NCBI GenBank assembly: GCA_950295325.1
Contig: OX485807.1
Coordinates: 44,484,440 to 44,548,439, forward strand
Origin: Polytrichum commune
Lineage: Eukaryota; Streptophyta; Polytrichopsida; Polytrichales; Polytrichaceae
DNA length: 64,000 bases
Reading direction: 5' to 3'
Shown: piece by piece, positions 49,996 to 61,725 of the stretch
Layout of the letters: the number at the start of each line of letters is the position of its first letter
Numbering within the stretch: the first letter of the stretch is position 1
Program-made: the position numbers and the translations under genes
Notes under the pieces: generated by a model
What the model was told of the DNA's origin: nothing
Database searches by the model: none
The model's input: only the letters and a program-made list of their open reading frames with translations

Positions 49996-50294
49996 AGCGC
50001 TCGTGTCTCCCGATTCATTGGTTTCGGAGCGAACCGCGCGTGTGAATTCTGCGAAAATGGCGACAATTAGGAACGAAGTTGGAGCTTTGTGATGCACCGA
50101 TCAAGCAGGTGTAGATAATTAATGAGTTCGTCCACACCGCCACAGTGGTCAACTTGCAATTAAAGAACCGTGGAAGATGATTGTGATGAACTACAGAGTA
50201 TTCTAATTTGGGGGGCGTCCGGATGAAGAAGGGGCGGGAATAACTTATCGAGTATTGAGGCCCGGAATTCGAGGAAGGTAGATGAACCTAGATC

Positions 50295-50650
50295 CAACAT
50301 ACGCAATAATATGGACACCTATATTTGAGTGGTGTGTGGTTAGTTGTGGGTTCGAGAATGGACACCACAAAAAAGACACGTGTTGACAAGAGATTGGACT
50401 GCGTGTTTGAAATATGCTAACCGTTCTAGGATTGACAATCAATGTGATTGTGTGTGTGTGGGGGGGGAGGGGGGGACGCAATATGACCAATTAATGAACA
50501 TGAGAATCTTCACTTTGATAAAGAATAAGATGTTCACAAGAGCTTTGAATAGTAGGAGGCAGATGGAAACGGGTACAATTTGGATGTGCTAATCATCTCA
50601 TATTGATCGTGTGTCACGTATCGTACGAGAAGTGGGTGCAAAAGAGAGAA
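50295..50650 (+). mobile_element. dispersed short element copy
   Basis: Contains 'ggacacctatatttgagtgg', 'tgtggttag', 'gagattggactgcgtg', a G-run (about 50460-50475), 'gaatcttcactttgataaag' and 'gatcgtgtgtcacgtatcg'. It aligns with 12225-12560. Confidence 0.65.
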
Positions 50651-52424
50651 GTATATGAATAAAGACACGTAACCCTCAAGAAGAAGAAGAAGGCTCCATT
50701 CATCATTGTGATTCCTTGACCTAAGTTATTTGGGCCTTTTTTAGAACTGACAGAAAACTTCATGCTAGTAATTTGTTGTTGTGTTACACTACACAGCGGC
50801 AAGTAACTTTTGCACGTTCCATAATGAGGGATTCTATTAAGGAGGCGATGAATTGTATTTGCAGGGTTCCGACAAGATTTGCATCTCACATCATTACTAT
50901 ATGAACGAAATAATGGATGTCTCAACAATATCATACCATAATTTTGTACTATTATGTTTGGTAACCACCCTATCTCATTACACCGTTTATGGTATTGAGT
51001 GTCACGCACACTATTTGCGAAGGGCCTAAACTTGATGCCTTGAGGTTTCAAAATGGCACGTTTGTTAATTATCAATATGATACTATTTGTCAAAATAAGT
51101 AAATTTTTTTAAGTGAACAAATATTTACATTATGACATTTAACATAGCACATTGGGATACTTGAGATGGTAGCCTTGCGTTCTAGCCTCTAGGAAGCAAG
51201 GGGAAGATATTATTGAATATAATAATGGCAAGTGTCATGTGTTTACATTTTAGCATGCAAGAGGAAGATACTTATGAGCAAAGTAGTGCCAAGTGTTATT
51301 TGTCAACTTGCAGACCGTTACATACCATAGCATACATCCCATAACACTATTGAACATACTCATGCCCAAGATACAAATAAGCACACTTGAATGCCAAATG
51401 TCATGAGGTGACACTAATGTTGAAGTTGATCAGACAATCATATCCTACCAATTGCCCATGATTCATACGCTTGTAATGGGGATTAGCTTCAAAGGCCTTA
51501 ACTTAGTTCAGTTATAGTCACTTGAAACGAATGTATCACAAACCTCCAAGGGATCAAGTTTTTATGTTGGATGGATGAGAGGGATGCTTGTATGCAACGA
51601 TTCCCGCTCAGCCTAGTAGAGCAACGTGTTTTGTGATTTACATCATAATAATAATTAGTGTAGGTCTAGGTTTAGAGGAAACTTTTCGAACTTCAACATC
51701 GGTGAGCTCATCATGTTGTGCCATTGAGATACGGATGGGACTCTTGAGCTCAAATGAAAAGGACAATCACTTGTTGGTCACGGAGTTCACTAATTAAATT
51801 AACTTGCAGCCGTTTGCCCTTGAGTACGTTATAAGTACTAATTATAAAGGTCGACTCACATGGTACATGGGCAATCTAGGACCCAGAAATATAGCAGCAG
51901 TCTCAGGAGCTATTTACCTACTGTAGGTGATTTGAGCAGCAAAGTGCCAAAACCCTAAATTCCGAGGTGCCATGTGGGATTTTGTACAGGTTTGACCGAT
52001 AAGAAAAGTGACATGGTGGCCCTTTGCTCAAGTTTTGAACAAATTTGTGTCAAACCACCTACTTTTCACCTAAGATACTTCATTCACTAAACATAAACCT
52101 GAGATCTTATAATAATTAATACATTGCCAACACTAGGATCTAGGATCAATCCACACCAGTAGGAGACTTTCCATTCTGATAGGAGTTCTTGTCTTGTATG
52201 TACTAGTGAAATTGCAGTACATTACATCCAACGAGGTTACTCTTAGTAAGACGACAAATCCTTGTTGGTAGCAGTAAATTTCGGAAAGAGATAAACTTCT
52301 CCTATCATGAGGGATTCCTCCTATTGCCAACGAACATTGATTGGTCCTAGTGTGAACATGGTTTAAGTAGAAAGTGCGAGAAGACCCTCAATTTTGCGAG
52401 AAAACCCAACTAATCGGCTGCAAC
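50651..52424. other. intergenic, no gene seen
   Basis: AT-rich. A lone end of the 54085-54775 element family lies at 51545-51610 ('tttttatgttggatggatga'). No coding or RNA gene that I can support. Confidence 0.5.
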
Positions 52425-52738
52425 AAACAGGGAGAACTGACCGCTAGTTACAGATGAGCCGGTTGAGTCCCTATGTCGCATCATGGTTAATTATGATCAA
52501 CTTACAGCTAACGGACTCACAATCATGCCAATACCTGGATACGGACGTTACTTTTATATAAAAGCTGGTTGAGTTTGAGAAATAACCGTCATGAAAATAA
52601 CCGATCGTTTTTAGAGGAATACGTAGAATATACCTCACATTATTAAAACACAACTGGAGAATCACAACTGTAACCAGTGGGACTAGAGAACACTAGAATT
52701 TTGACCGAATTCGTCCACAATTCTCCCCGGACACTGGG
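52425..52738 (+). repeat. dispersed repeat R1 copy
   Basis: Starts 'cagggagaactgaccgctag' and ends 'ctccccggacactgggcgg'. About 100 bases of unrelated sequence (roughly 52470-52560) interrupt it after 'ggttgagtcc', and the pattern resumes at 'ggttgagtttgagaaataac'. Confidence 0.75.
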
Positions 52739-53356
52739 CGGCCACTGCACTATCCAAGAAAGTGCGGTAGTTTTATCCTTTTAGATCTATACATCTTTAT
52801 AGGCTGTGGACTTTAAAGCTCGTTTTTTCTGAGAAAACCGAGTGGCGGAGGCGTCATCAGGTGGAAGATGATGCCCCACTTCACAAGTCGAGCTTGCCAA
52901 ATGCGACCATGTTTCGATCTTGTTTAGCAAGTGGCTTTCAGTGGAAACCCAGTGCTGATTGAACTCGGAGGCAACTTAGTTAACTTAATGCAGAGAATGA
53001 GGAATTTGCTGCAGCAATCTTAAATTGGACCTAATTCATTGTTGTGGCCTGCACTATTCATCATCGACTCACATTCATTGTCTTACAGTCACTGGGTGGC
53101 AGCAGGTAGAGAGAGGGTGTCATATGACATTTGGTGTTACACGACAGAGTCGTGAAGATTGCTTTAATCAATTTATATGGAGCATCAATTTTAGTGCCAC
53201 ACTAACTACGGATTTTTGGTGTTGTATCTGGCACACAAATCCCCGAGCACATCTCATGTGTACTTGGAAAAAGATGTATAGATCTATCACGATGGTAGAT
53301 TCGTAGTTTTCGTCGTCGTGCTTTGCAACACCTGTGCGTGATGGTAGTGACTTTGA

Positions 53357-53364
<8 letters not shown>

Positions 53365-53398
<34 letters not shown>
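53365..53398. repeat. TA microsatellite
   Basis: About 17 tandem 'ta' units, flanked by 'tatgtg' and 'cacatt'. It creates a string of false Tyr-Ile frames on both strands. Confidence 0.95.
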
Positions 53399-53401
<3 letters not shown>

Positions 53402-54084
53402 TTTATGAAGAGAGTGCCCACTTCACAAGTCGAATTTGAGTGCCACAAAGCTCCACTTAGTTTAGTCTACTGACTCCAACGACACTCGCGACTGAACATA
53501 CTTGAAGATTATTGCAAAGATTAAGAAATCCACACAAATATTTGTGGAAGCGCTCACTATGGACACCATGTGAGCACACGACATGCACGACTGAAAACGT
53601 TTGTAAAATCTACCATAGTTGTGAAATTTACTCTTATTTCTGCGCAAGATGTTTGCTCTGGAACTCATGTGAAACGTTGGCTGTACATTGCAAAAAACAC
53701 ACTACTCATCCTGACCTTATATTTTCCTTTTACCGATAGTGGGAAAGTGTCGAGATGGGCCCAATTAATTCACCGCATCTCTATGTGATTCGTTCTCTAA
53801 TCTAAGTTGAGTTTGAGCTCACATTGAATCATTACCGCGTTTCTTGGGGCGATCGGGATCCTCAAGTATCAAGAGGATAGATATGATGTCGGCTTCAGGT
53901 GTAATGGTAGCATATCCTGTATTTATCTAAGTTAGGGTTAACAACATAAAGTTGATGTGCCACTTTAGTAGAGACTCCGCATTACTACTCTGCGTCGATT
54001 GTTGCATTTGTTGGGACAACAACACTTTGGTCAGGCCGGGTACACACGGCTCCATTAACTTACGGGCCTTTATCAGGGGCCACA

Positions 54085-54775
54085 TAAGTACGTACCTCTC
54101 ATCCATCCAACATTAAAACCCTAAAAAATAGTATGCAGTTTGGATGTTACTTTTTATAGTTAACATGGATATTGGAATCAATGTTAAATATTCTTGATTT
54201 ATTTGGAAATAGTATACAGTTTGGGTGGGTGTTATTTGTTTTTATAGTTAAATTTAACAACAAAATTAGCGGTAAAGACACAAGAATTAGTTTAGTCCAA
54301 GTCATTCGAGATGGATAGGCCATTATCCTAAGTGTTCAAGATTGAAGCCCTCCTGTGAGTTTCATTTTGAAGGGCTCTCAAATTTCAACCTTTCAGTTGA
54401 AGGGTTGGTTCAAATCCAAGACGTCAATCCAAGAATATAGAAATGAAATACAAAACTCGTATTAAACTTGTGCATGAATTATATGGTATATGTTTCTAGT
54501 ACAATGTGAAGAATTAAGAATCAACCATCTAACTCCACTTCTTGTAGTGACAATGCCCTACACTTGTTGGTTCTTGTGACGGGCATATTGTATTTAGGAC
54601 TTCAAGTGATGTCTTCATTTTCAATATGGCATTGCATTTTAAAGGGCTATTTTGCGAGAGGTATATTTTGAAGGGTCAAATCGTGTTTGAAGGGCATTGA
54701 AGACTTTAATCTTGAACATTGATTATTGTATACGGGTCTAAGTTTTTATGTTGGATGGATGAGAGGTACGTGCAT
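54085..54775. mobile_element. TIR element of about 690 bp
   Basis: 'cgtacctctcatccatccaa' with 'cattaaaaccc' at the left end is the inverse of 'tttatgttggatggatgaga' with 'ggtacgt' at the right end. The interior has no coding capacity. A 235-bp relative is at 2731-2965 and single ends are near 49290 and 51545. Confidence 0.65.
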
Positions 54776-54926
54776 ATGTGATAATCCCCTCTCTCCATCA
54801 CGTGTTGGGCCTTCTTACTTATTACCAAAGGCATCACATATTTCGAGCTAACTAATGTAAAAAAAAAAAAAGGAAAAAAAGGTGAACATTCATTCAATTT
54901 CTTTCGGAGAGTCGTAGTAGTATATG

Positions 54927-55532
54927 GGGAGAACCGCCTGCTGGTTGTAGATGAACAGGTTGAGTTTGAGAAATAACCGGTGCAAGTTCAAGATTTCAAG
55001 AAAAAAAATACCGATCGTTTTAGAGGAATTAATAGAATACAAGACCAATTCAAAAAAGAGAAACCAAAAGATGTCAACATGGAACTGGTTGGACTTGGAA
55101 ACACTAGGATCTCGACCGATTAAGGTATGTGGATGTTATTTGGTTCGTTTTGTCATGTTCTCCAACTTCTACTGATTAGATATACACAACAACACTCGTG
55201 TTGCATTAACATATCTACAATGAAACATATGTCAAAATTGGATCGAACATCAGACCTCCCTTGAATTCAGTTTTGGTTATGGAAAATGCAAGCTTGTTGA
55301 TTTCTAAACTAGATACATAAGTCCTCCCATATCGTGCTCAGTCTTTGAGTGTAGAGTAGTTATCAATAGTTGAAGATGTAGTCCAATCTCTTTTAACACA
55401 TGTGTCTTTATGATGTTTGCTCATAGATCCTCACCGAGCGATGTACCAATCAAATATAGGGGTCTCGTTAAAAAAAAACGAGCCACTCAAGACCCACTAA
55501 CTTATGCCCAAAATTTAGCCCGGACACCGGGC
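54927..55532 (+). repeat. dispersed repeat R1 copy split by an insertion
   Basis: The R1 pattern runs 54927-55128, ending 'gatctcgaccgatta', and resumes at 55499 with 'atgcccaaaatttagcccgg' to 'acaccgggc'. The 370 bases between belong to another family. Confidence 0.8.
55129..55498 (+). mobile_element. TIR element nested in an R1 repeat
   Basis: The start 'ggtatgtggatgttatttgg' and the inverted end resemble each other over about 25 bp. The R1 sequence on each side repeats TTA at the junctions, consistent with a 3-bp target duplication. Interior words match 55728-56075 and, reversed, 2985-3370. Confidence 0.65.
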
Positions 55533-55727
55533 TTGTCATTGCGGGAAGGTGTGTATATAGGCAAGTGCTTGCAATTCATGGGACCTTTTCCTTGCTGACT
55601 CCACTTTGTCAGAGCCCAAACACAGGAGCTCCAGAACTTGATAAAACTTTGAGCCTTTGTAGGCATATTCTTGAAGGATATATACCGTCAATGCTTATCA
55701 ATGATTGGGCACTTTCAACTACTAACG

Positions 55728-56075
55728 TATCCAGGTGTTGTTCGGTTCATTTTTCATGTTCTCCAAACTTCTACCGATTAGATATATACAAAGAGACTTG
55801 TGTTGCACTAGCGAAGTTATGATGAAGCATCAACAAAAATCGGATTCGAAATTGGACCTCCGCTGATTTAGTTATGGTTATTGAAAGTGTATGGTTGTTG
55901 ATTCCGTGATTGAATGCACGTGTCCTCCCGATTGTGTTTTGTTGTTGAAGACGTAGTCCAATATCTTTTAGATATGTGTCTTTATGATGTTTGTTCTTTG
56001 ATCCTCACCTAACCACACACCAATCAAATATAGGTGTCCGATCAAGAAAAATAACCAAATAACACATGCGTATCT
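55728..56075 (+). mobile_element. TIR element, best-preserved copy
   Basis: The left end 'gtatccaggtgttgttcggt' and the inverted right end 'gtgttatttggttatttttc' form imperfect inverted repeats of about 32 bp. Inside are 'cttctaccgattagatatat', 'gatttagttatggttatt' and 'taaccacacaccaatcaaat'. No coding capacity. Confidence 0.7.
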
Positions 56076-57026
56076 TTCTCATGAAATGTTATGTGGGCAC
56101 TTCCAACTCTATAAACCATTTTGACTATTGGGTCGGTTCAAATTTTATTTGCTCGTCCAATAAGCAACTGTCACTACTATTATATGGTTTCTAGACAATG
56201 AGCCTGCGCCAATGAAAGGACAATGCAATCCTACCAAGTTGTGGGAGATTTGCAAATTAAAATTGAGTGACGCATGACAATTGCCCAAAACTCAAATGCT
56301 TGTAGTGTGTGATGAATCATTAAGATTGTCAATTTCATAACCTTCTTCAAGCGGTGTTCGGTGGGTCCGTGAATCGTATGAAAAAAACTTGCATTTTGGA
56401 ATAACTTCGATATCATAATGTTACACAGCTGCCCTGACTTCATTTTTAGTACGAAACACTAAGATTCCAACATTCATAATCTTTTATTCTCGAATCTTCT
56501 GCTGGACCCATGAACACAACTCATCAACTGTGTGATGTTATGATGAGTTTGAAATGCTCCGGGGATGGGATACCTCAGATTCTATTCAACATGGCATAGA
56601 ATTCAAACAAACCATCATATTGCTCAAACAAACTCCAACCAACTTCACAAGTGAGTCTGAACACCTGTTCATAAATCCCCTACACGAATAGTAAGCAAGC
56701 GGGAGCCTAATGTCGAAGGATGTTATGTCAAGTTTTCAGATCTGATGGAAAAGGGTGCAAAACTCCAAATTGAATGTTCCCTTTCTCTTTAGCTAAGTGA
56801 TCACCACATGCCCTTCCTACTTAATAATTATGTTAAACAATTGAAGAATATATTGAATAGCATTTATGTGCTGGATACAATATAGTCAAGTTCTCATCGT
56901 GACGTCTGATGATGCCTTTTAAGTATCCGATTTTGACTGCAAGCCTTTACCCATCCATATACTACTCAAATAAACATCGAGCTCAGATCGAGAGAAGTGG
57001 CCACATAAGGCCCACATGGTAATAAG
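56076..57026. other. intergenic, no gene seen
   Basis: No open frame of note and no clear repeat; parts of 56560-57000 may be very diverged dispersed-element sequence. Confidence 0.4.
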
Positions 57027-57244
57027 TACACTGATCATCCCAAGTAGTGAATGTTACTATTCGGAGTTACAATGTGCAATAATGTCCGCACTAGTTCAAT
57101 TTTTACTAATGAAAATTCACTAGGTTGTTCGGATGTTACAGAACATAAATGACTTTGTTTGATAAGATTTGATATCCTCATCAAATAGTTATAGCATTGT
57201 GTAACTCCAAATAGCAACATGCATTAAGTGGGATAATCAGTGTA
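57027..57244. mobile_element. MITE, 218 bp with inverted ends of about 50 bp
   Basis: 'tacactgatcatccca' at the left and 'tgggataatcagtgta' at the right are inverted, and pairing continues inward through 'ggagttac' against 'gtaactcc' at about 50 bp from each end. The outermost TA on both sides could be a TA target duplication, as in mariner-like MITEs. Confidence 0.75.
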
Positions 57245-57964
57245 GTGATCTACGTTGTTGTTAGTGGACTAATATATGAGGATTTTTTTACTTTAGATTT
57301 CAGCAGAAAAGTGGTGGCAATGCATGATAAGGATTAGATAGGAATGACATCAATTCGGATCGCGATTGGAAAACACTACAATGTGTTATTGCTTATACTC
57401 CTTATTTCTCAAAAGGATGTTTGATGTTTTCGCAATTGAGATGGTTGTAATCGCAGGCATGCAATAAGTAGTGTGTTTTCGATAGGTCTCCAAAGTAGGT
57501 CGTGTTATTCATGCATCCCCACTCGTGCTTTGCAGGATTGAGTTTTTGCATGCTTGCGAAGCAAGTAATTAAAGTTCGGTGGAACAATTGTAGGCATAGA
57601 TGTAATCGGACTCATGTGGACCCCAACTAGCCCACTTTTTAGTGAGACTGGGTAGTTGTAGGAACAATTCGTACTAAGTGGTATTCAAGGTGGATTGGTG
57701 AAGTTTTGTGCTACCTTACTACTAATAGCATACGAATCCCAGAGCACACGTCTTGCACAATCAAAATTTTCGCAAAATCTAATATGGTGGTTCAGTTGCA
57801 ATTTTCTCACCTCTCATTATGGACGTAACTTTGGGGTTTTGAGGGCCTCATCCACCACCTTCATTCATTTGGACAAAAACCATTGTCTAGTTTCAGTAGA
57901 AAAAGGACTTTGATGGTTTTCATGGCTCTTGGAACTTTTTCCATGTGTGGTTGTAGGGTCTGGG

Positions 57965-58180
57965 GAGGTTTTGGACAAAATTGGTCAAGATCCAAGTGTT
58001 TGCAAGTCCAACCAGTTAGTTACCTGTTGATGTCTTTCAGTTTTTCTTTGTTGATTTAAGATATGTTCTAAGAATTCTTCTGGAATGATCGGCCATTTGT
58101 CTAAAGGCTTGGAACTTGATCCGGTTATCTTCTCTAACTCAACCGGCTCATCTGAAACTATGTAGCGGTTGGATCTCCTG
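57965..58180 (-). repeat. dispersed repeat R1, reverse copy
   Basis: Reverse complement of the family pattern, from the 'ggggaggttttggacaaaat' end to 'actcaaccggctcatctgaa'. Confidence 0.75.
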
Positions 58181-58769
58181 TTCATAAGAGTGGTTGAAAT
58201 GTGGTGTTCCGTGCATAAATTTAGGAATGCGCAGACAACAGCCAGCTCTCTTTTGTAAGCATAAATTATACACATGGCCTTTCACATGCACACCATTGTT
58301 CCAGGGTCAGGTCAAGTTCCGAAGTCTATCAATCAAGCTTATTTTTATATTTTATAAAAAATTACTGACACTGAGCTTTCAACACCATCTTGTTATTTAA
58401 AACTTAGAAAAAATTGAACCCAAATGCTCACTTGAATGTAGGAGCGCATGAGATCCATGTGTAGTTGCTGGAGTGTATAGTTGGGCAGGTAAGGTACAGA
58501 CATGGCATGACCAAAAGGTTGTGGGTGCTTCAATATCTGGATCAACTCGCCCTGGCACATCTTGGGTGGTTGTCAAAAAAAGGTCAGGTCTGCATATTCC
58601 ATAAGGATAAGCGATACCCACTGCACAACCAAAATATGAACCTAGACTTTTTTTGGTGAGCTTTTAGTTACTCCAGTGAAATACGTACCTACCCTTGATT
58701 CTCTGAGTCTAGGCAGGTTTGCTGACTTTATCAGTAAGACGATGAAACTTGAATGGTTACTTTTTCTGA

Positions 58770-59130
58770 CTAGCCCACTTCTCCTGGGTTATGAAACACA
58801 CAATAACTCAGTTCAAGATGGTGTACTCGATCTAAATTGAGGCCGTAGCCACAATCCTCATAAATTTTAGAGCTCATGTGATTATCTTATTCACTACCAA
58901 AGCGAGGATTCTCCTGCTCATTGACCGGTCATATAACCTTTCCCCCCCGCTCCCCCCACAAACACAATTCTGTTGACTATTGAGTTTATAATTGTTATTG
59001 CTATTGGAGCATGCAGTTCAAACTCTTTTGAGCTCATGTCTTTTTGATATCCCATTCTTGGGGTCACACCAAACCATATACCACTCAAACATAGGTGTGC
59101 TAATAAGAAAAGCACCCGAATAAGGGTTAC
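58770..59130 (-). mobile_element. dispersed short element, reverse copy
   Basis: Reversed, it reads 'cacctatgtttgagtggtat', 'aaaagacatgagctcaaaa', 'gaataagataatcacatgag' and 'tgtgtttcataacccaggag', aligning end to end with 12225-12560. Confidence 0.7.
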
Positions 59131-60164
59131 CAATAACTCATTACAAAGTTCAAGCTTATGCAAAATGGAAGAATCTTATACAGACAGGTATTAATTATAG
59201 AGAGGAGGGAGGGATTCGAGAAAAGCAAGCAGCTGCCGGAATGAGAGGAATATGGTAACACAAAGCAGTTGACAAGAATAAGAATCCCCATCATGAAGCC
59301 TCCTTCCCAAGCAACAGCTGTGCCAGAGCCTGTTCAATTTCTGCTGAGTCATGAGTATTGTGGGAACACATGTCCCTTGCCCCAATCATTCAGTTTCATA
59401 TGTCCACCCAGCTCAAGACATCACACCTACTACAAATATTTGACAACCTTAGCCTTCTGATGCCCAATATGGAATGGGTCGTTTCCTAGTGACCAAGGTA
59501 TAAGTAGCACGGCACGAATGTGAAAGGATCATGTAGCCCTTTTTATTACGCAGCCTCATTGGTTTGATCAGGTCTCAAGAACAACACAACATTTGTGACA
59601 AAGTCACATAGACCCTCAAAACCTCATTTTCACCCATTCAATCTCAATGTCAATCAGGCTGGGAAGTTGGACATTTTGGAGGCATTTGATTGCAAGAGAT
59701 CAAGTTGCGTATTCCTCACGAAAGGTAATTAAGAGCTTCTAACCAATGCAATTGCAGTGCGCACCCTTTGCATGATGATGTTGTTTTCACAGTACGTACA
59801 AGATTGCAACATGACATGTTGCAAGTGGAGATCCAAGCACTGTTAAGCTTAGTGCAGGGCCAACTTCCATGTAGAAGTTGGTAGCAGGAAGACAAGAGAA
59901 ATACATATTCTAGAAGGATGGGGACCCACCTGCTGTTGACTAGAAAAGGAGTGTGACGCCTTGCAGACACAAGAGTTTGACTGGTGACAATCTACAGACA
60001 TTGTGTTGTTACCTGGAGGTCAAGCCACGAAGGTCTTCTGCAAATCGCTCCATTGGCTGCACAGGTGACCCACGTTCTTTGAGGTTCACATTTCTTGTGA
60101 TGGCACTCCATTTCAGACAGTATGTACTAAGGTATGTGGTTACTCTTGTCCTTTGAATACCTAT
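59131..60164. other. intergenic, no gene seen
   Basis: Open frames are under 85 codons and unlike known families. Confidence 0.4.
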
Positions 60165-60510
60165 ATTTTGATTGGTATATGGCAAGGCATTTGTTCTTAA
60201 GAACGGAAACTAAAAAGGCATCTATGTGTGGCAGCGAGACTGCACTATGCCTTCAAAATATAAACATCATCATTCTAGTTTCAATTATGAATATTATGGG
60301 AGGGAAGATTTATGTGATCACTTAAAAGAGAATAGAGAATCTTCCACTTGGCCTCCTATAACTTTTGCATCTCGTGAAACCCCGATTCTGAAACTTGAAT
60401 TGACAATCTTGGCATTTCACAATTGCTAATGTGATGAAAACAATCCCCAATGGGACGCAATTATCTGTAGACTTGGAAGTGCCCTCAACATGTCCCCATA
60501 CCTTTAATCT
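60165..60510 (+). repeat. dispersed short element, third type
   Basis: Shares with 33655-33990 the run 'agagaatcttccac/cctttgg', 'cttataac...gcatct', 'ctgaaacttgaa', 'cacaattgctaa' and 'gtgccc...cacat'. Its 5' part resembles the other dispersed-element classes more weakly. Confidence 0.55.
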
Positions 60511-61725
60511 AAGTTGCCGAGATGCTTGCTTCACAATCCTCCCGAGAGGTAGGGATACTTTCCTAATCAAATGGGCTGCAAGCAAACCTCGCCTACGGCC
60601 CACAAGGTCCACAAGGCTCCACAAGGCTCCACAAATCATTGCAGTGATCACGGTTGACTGACAACACTCAACTTTTGGAGGTTAGATTAGGTTAGGGGGC
60701 CCCGGACAAAGTTAAAAGCGTGGAAATCTGAACCTATGTGTAAGAAATTTCCGAAAAGAAGATTTATCGAGATTTCTACCTGCAACAAAAGTTGCGGAAA
60801 CATGTTACCTAGTACCCTTGGTCGAAGAATACTACATTTTCATCATCTCATCTCTGGTAACTACAAAATTTGTGGTGAATAAGCGACGACATAGAGTACA
60901 ACATGTTGGTCCACATACTGCGGTGCAGTGGAGATACCGTCTTGGAACAGCAATGTTTCAGTTGCCGCTAATACGATTTGTTAAATGTATCGTCTTTAGT
61001 GATATTCTCGGTGACTCGGACTCTGAACTTGGAAAAATGCAGCGAGATTGAACAGAAATTGCACGAGTCCTCATCAGCCTGCCTCTTAAATGTAATCATG
61101 TGAACAGGAAATACAAATACACATGCAAGTACGTAAGCAAGCCAAATGTCCGCGTCTGCTGCTTTCAACCTACATCTCCCTTTGTGCAAAGAGTGTTGCA
61201 GCTGTACGCAATTGGCAGCCGCTCCTGTAGTAGTGACGACGAGTGTGACCCACTTGCTTGGTCTTAGTGCACATCTGCATGAACCCCACGTTGTCATCAG
61301 CACGTACATCCATGGCAATTACCGATAATTAGGAGTAACGGCGCGAGGAAACGAGAATTACAAAGCGGACGAAATCCAAATAGGAACAAGAGTTCCGGGC
61401 AGGAGAGACTAAAGGAACTCAACAACACTAAGTTACATCTCTAAACAGGAATTGAAATCCTAGCTGATGTATGTATATATGGCCGCATGTATCTCAGGTT
61501 GCAGAGTTCAATAACCCAAAAGGGTCTGCGGATGTCAATTAATTTTCTTCTATCAGAGAGATGGCTTATTTTGCTTTTGGCCGCATTCATGGTAACACAT
61601 TTTTGGAGATGAGGTAATTACCTAAGCAACCGATTTTTCATCGTATTGTTCTCCAACCACAAATGGGCGCCGATCGCTATGAACTCGTTTAATATCTGGG
61701 AACTAATTTCTCAACCTAAGGATCA
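60511..61725. other. intergenic downstream of CDC123
   Basis: No gene that I can support. 60590-60645 contains a short tandem of 'ccacaaggct'. 61140-61330 is GC-richer than its surroundings with open frames on both strands (60 and 116 codons) that match nothing I know. Confidence 0.45.

Noticed and set aside
53168-53401. Minus-strand frame beginning with repeated Tyr-Ile
   Set aside because: Translation of a TA microsatellite.
54409-54430. 'ggttcaaatcc' as a tRNA T-loop
   Set aside because: No matching acceptor stem, D arm or anticodon arm around it.
61146-61328. GC-richer frames on both strands as a small gene
   Set aside because: No domain, no splice logic, and open on both strands; composition alone does not support a call.
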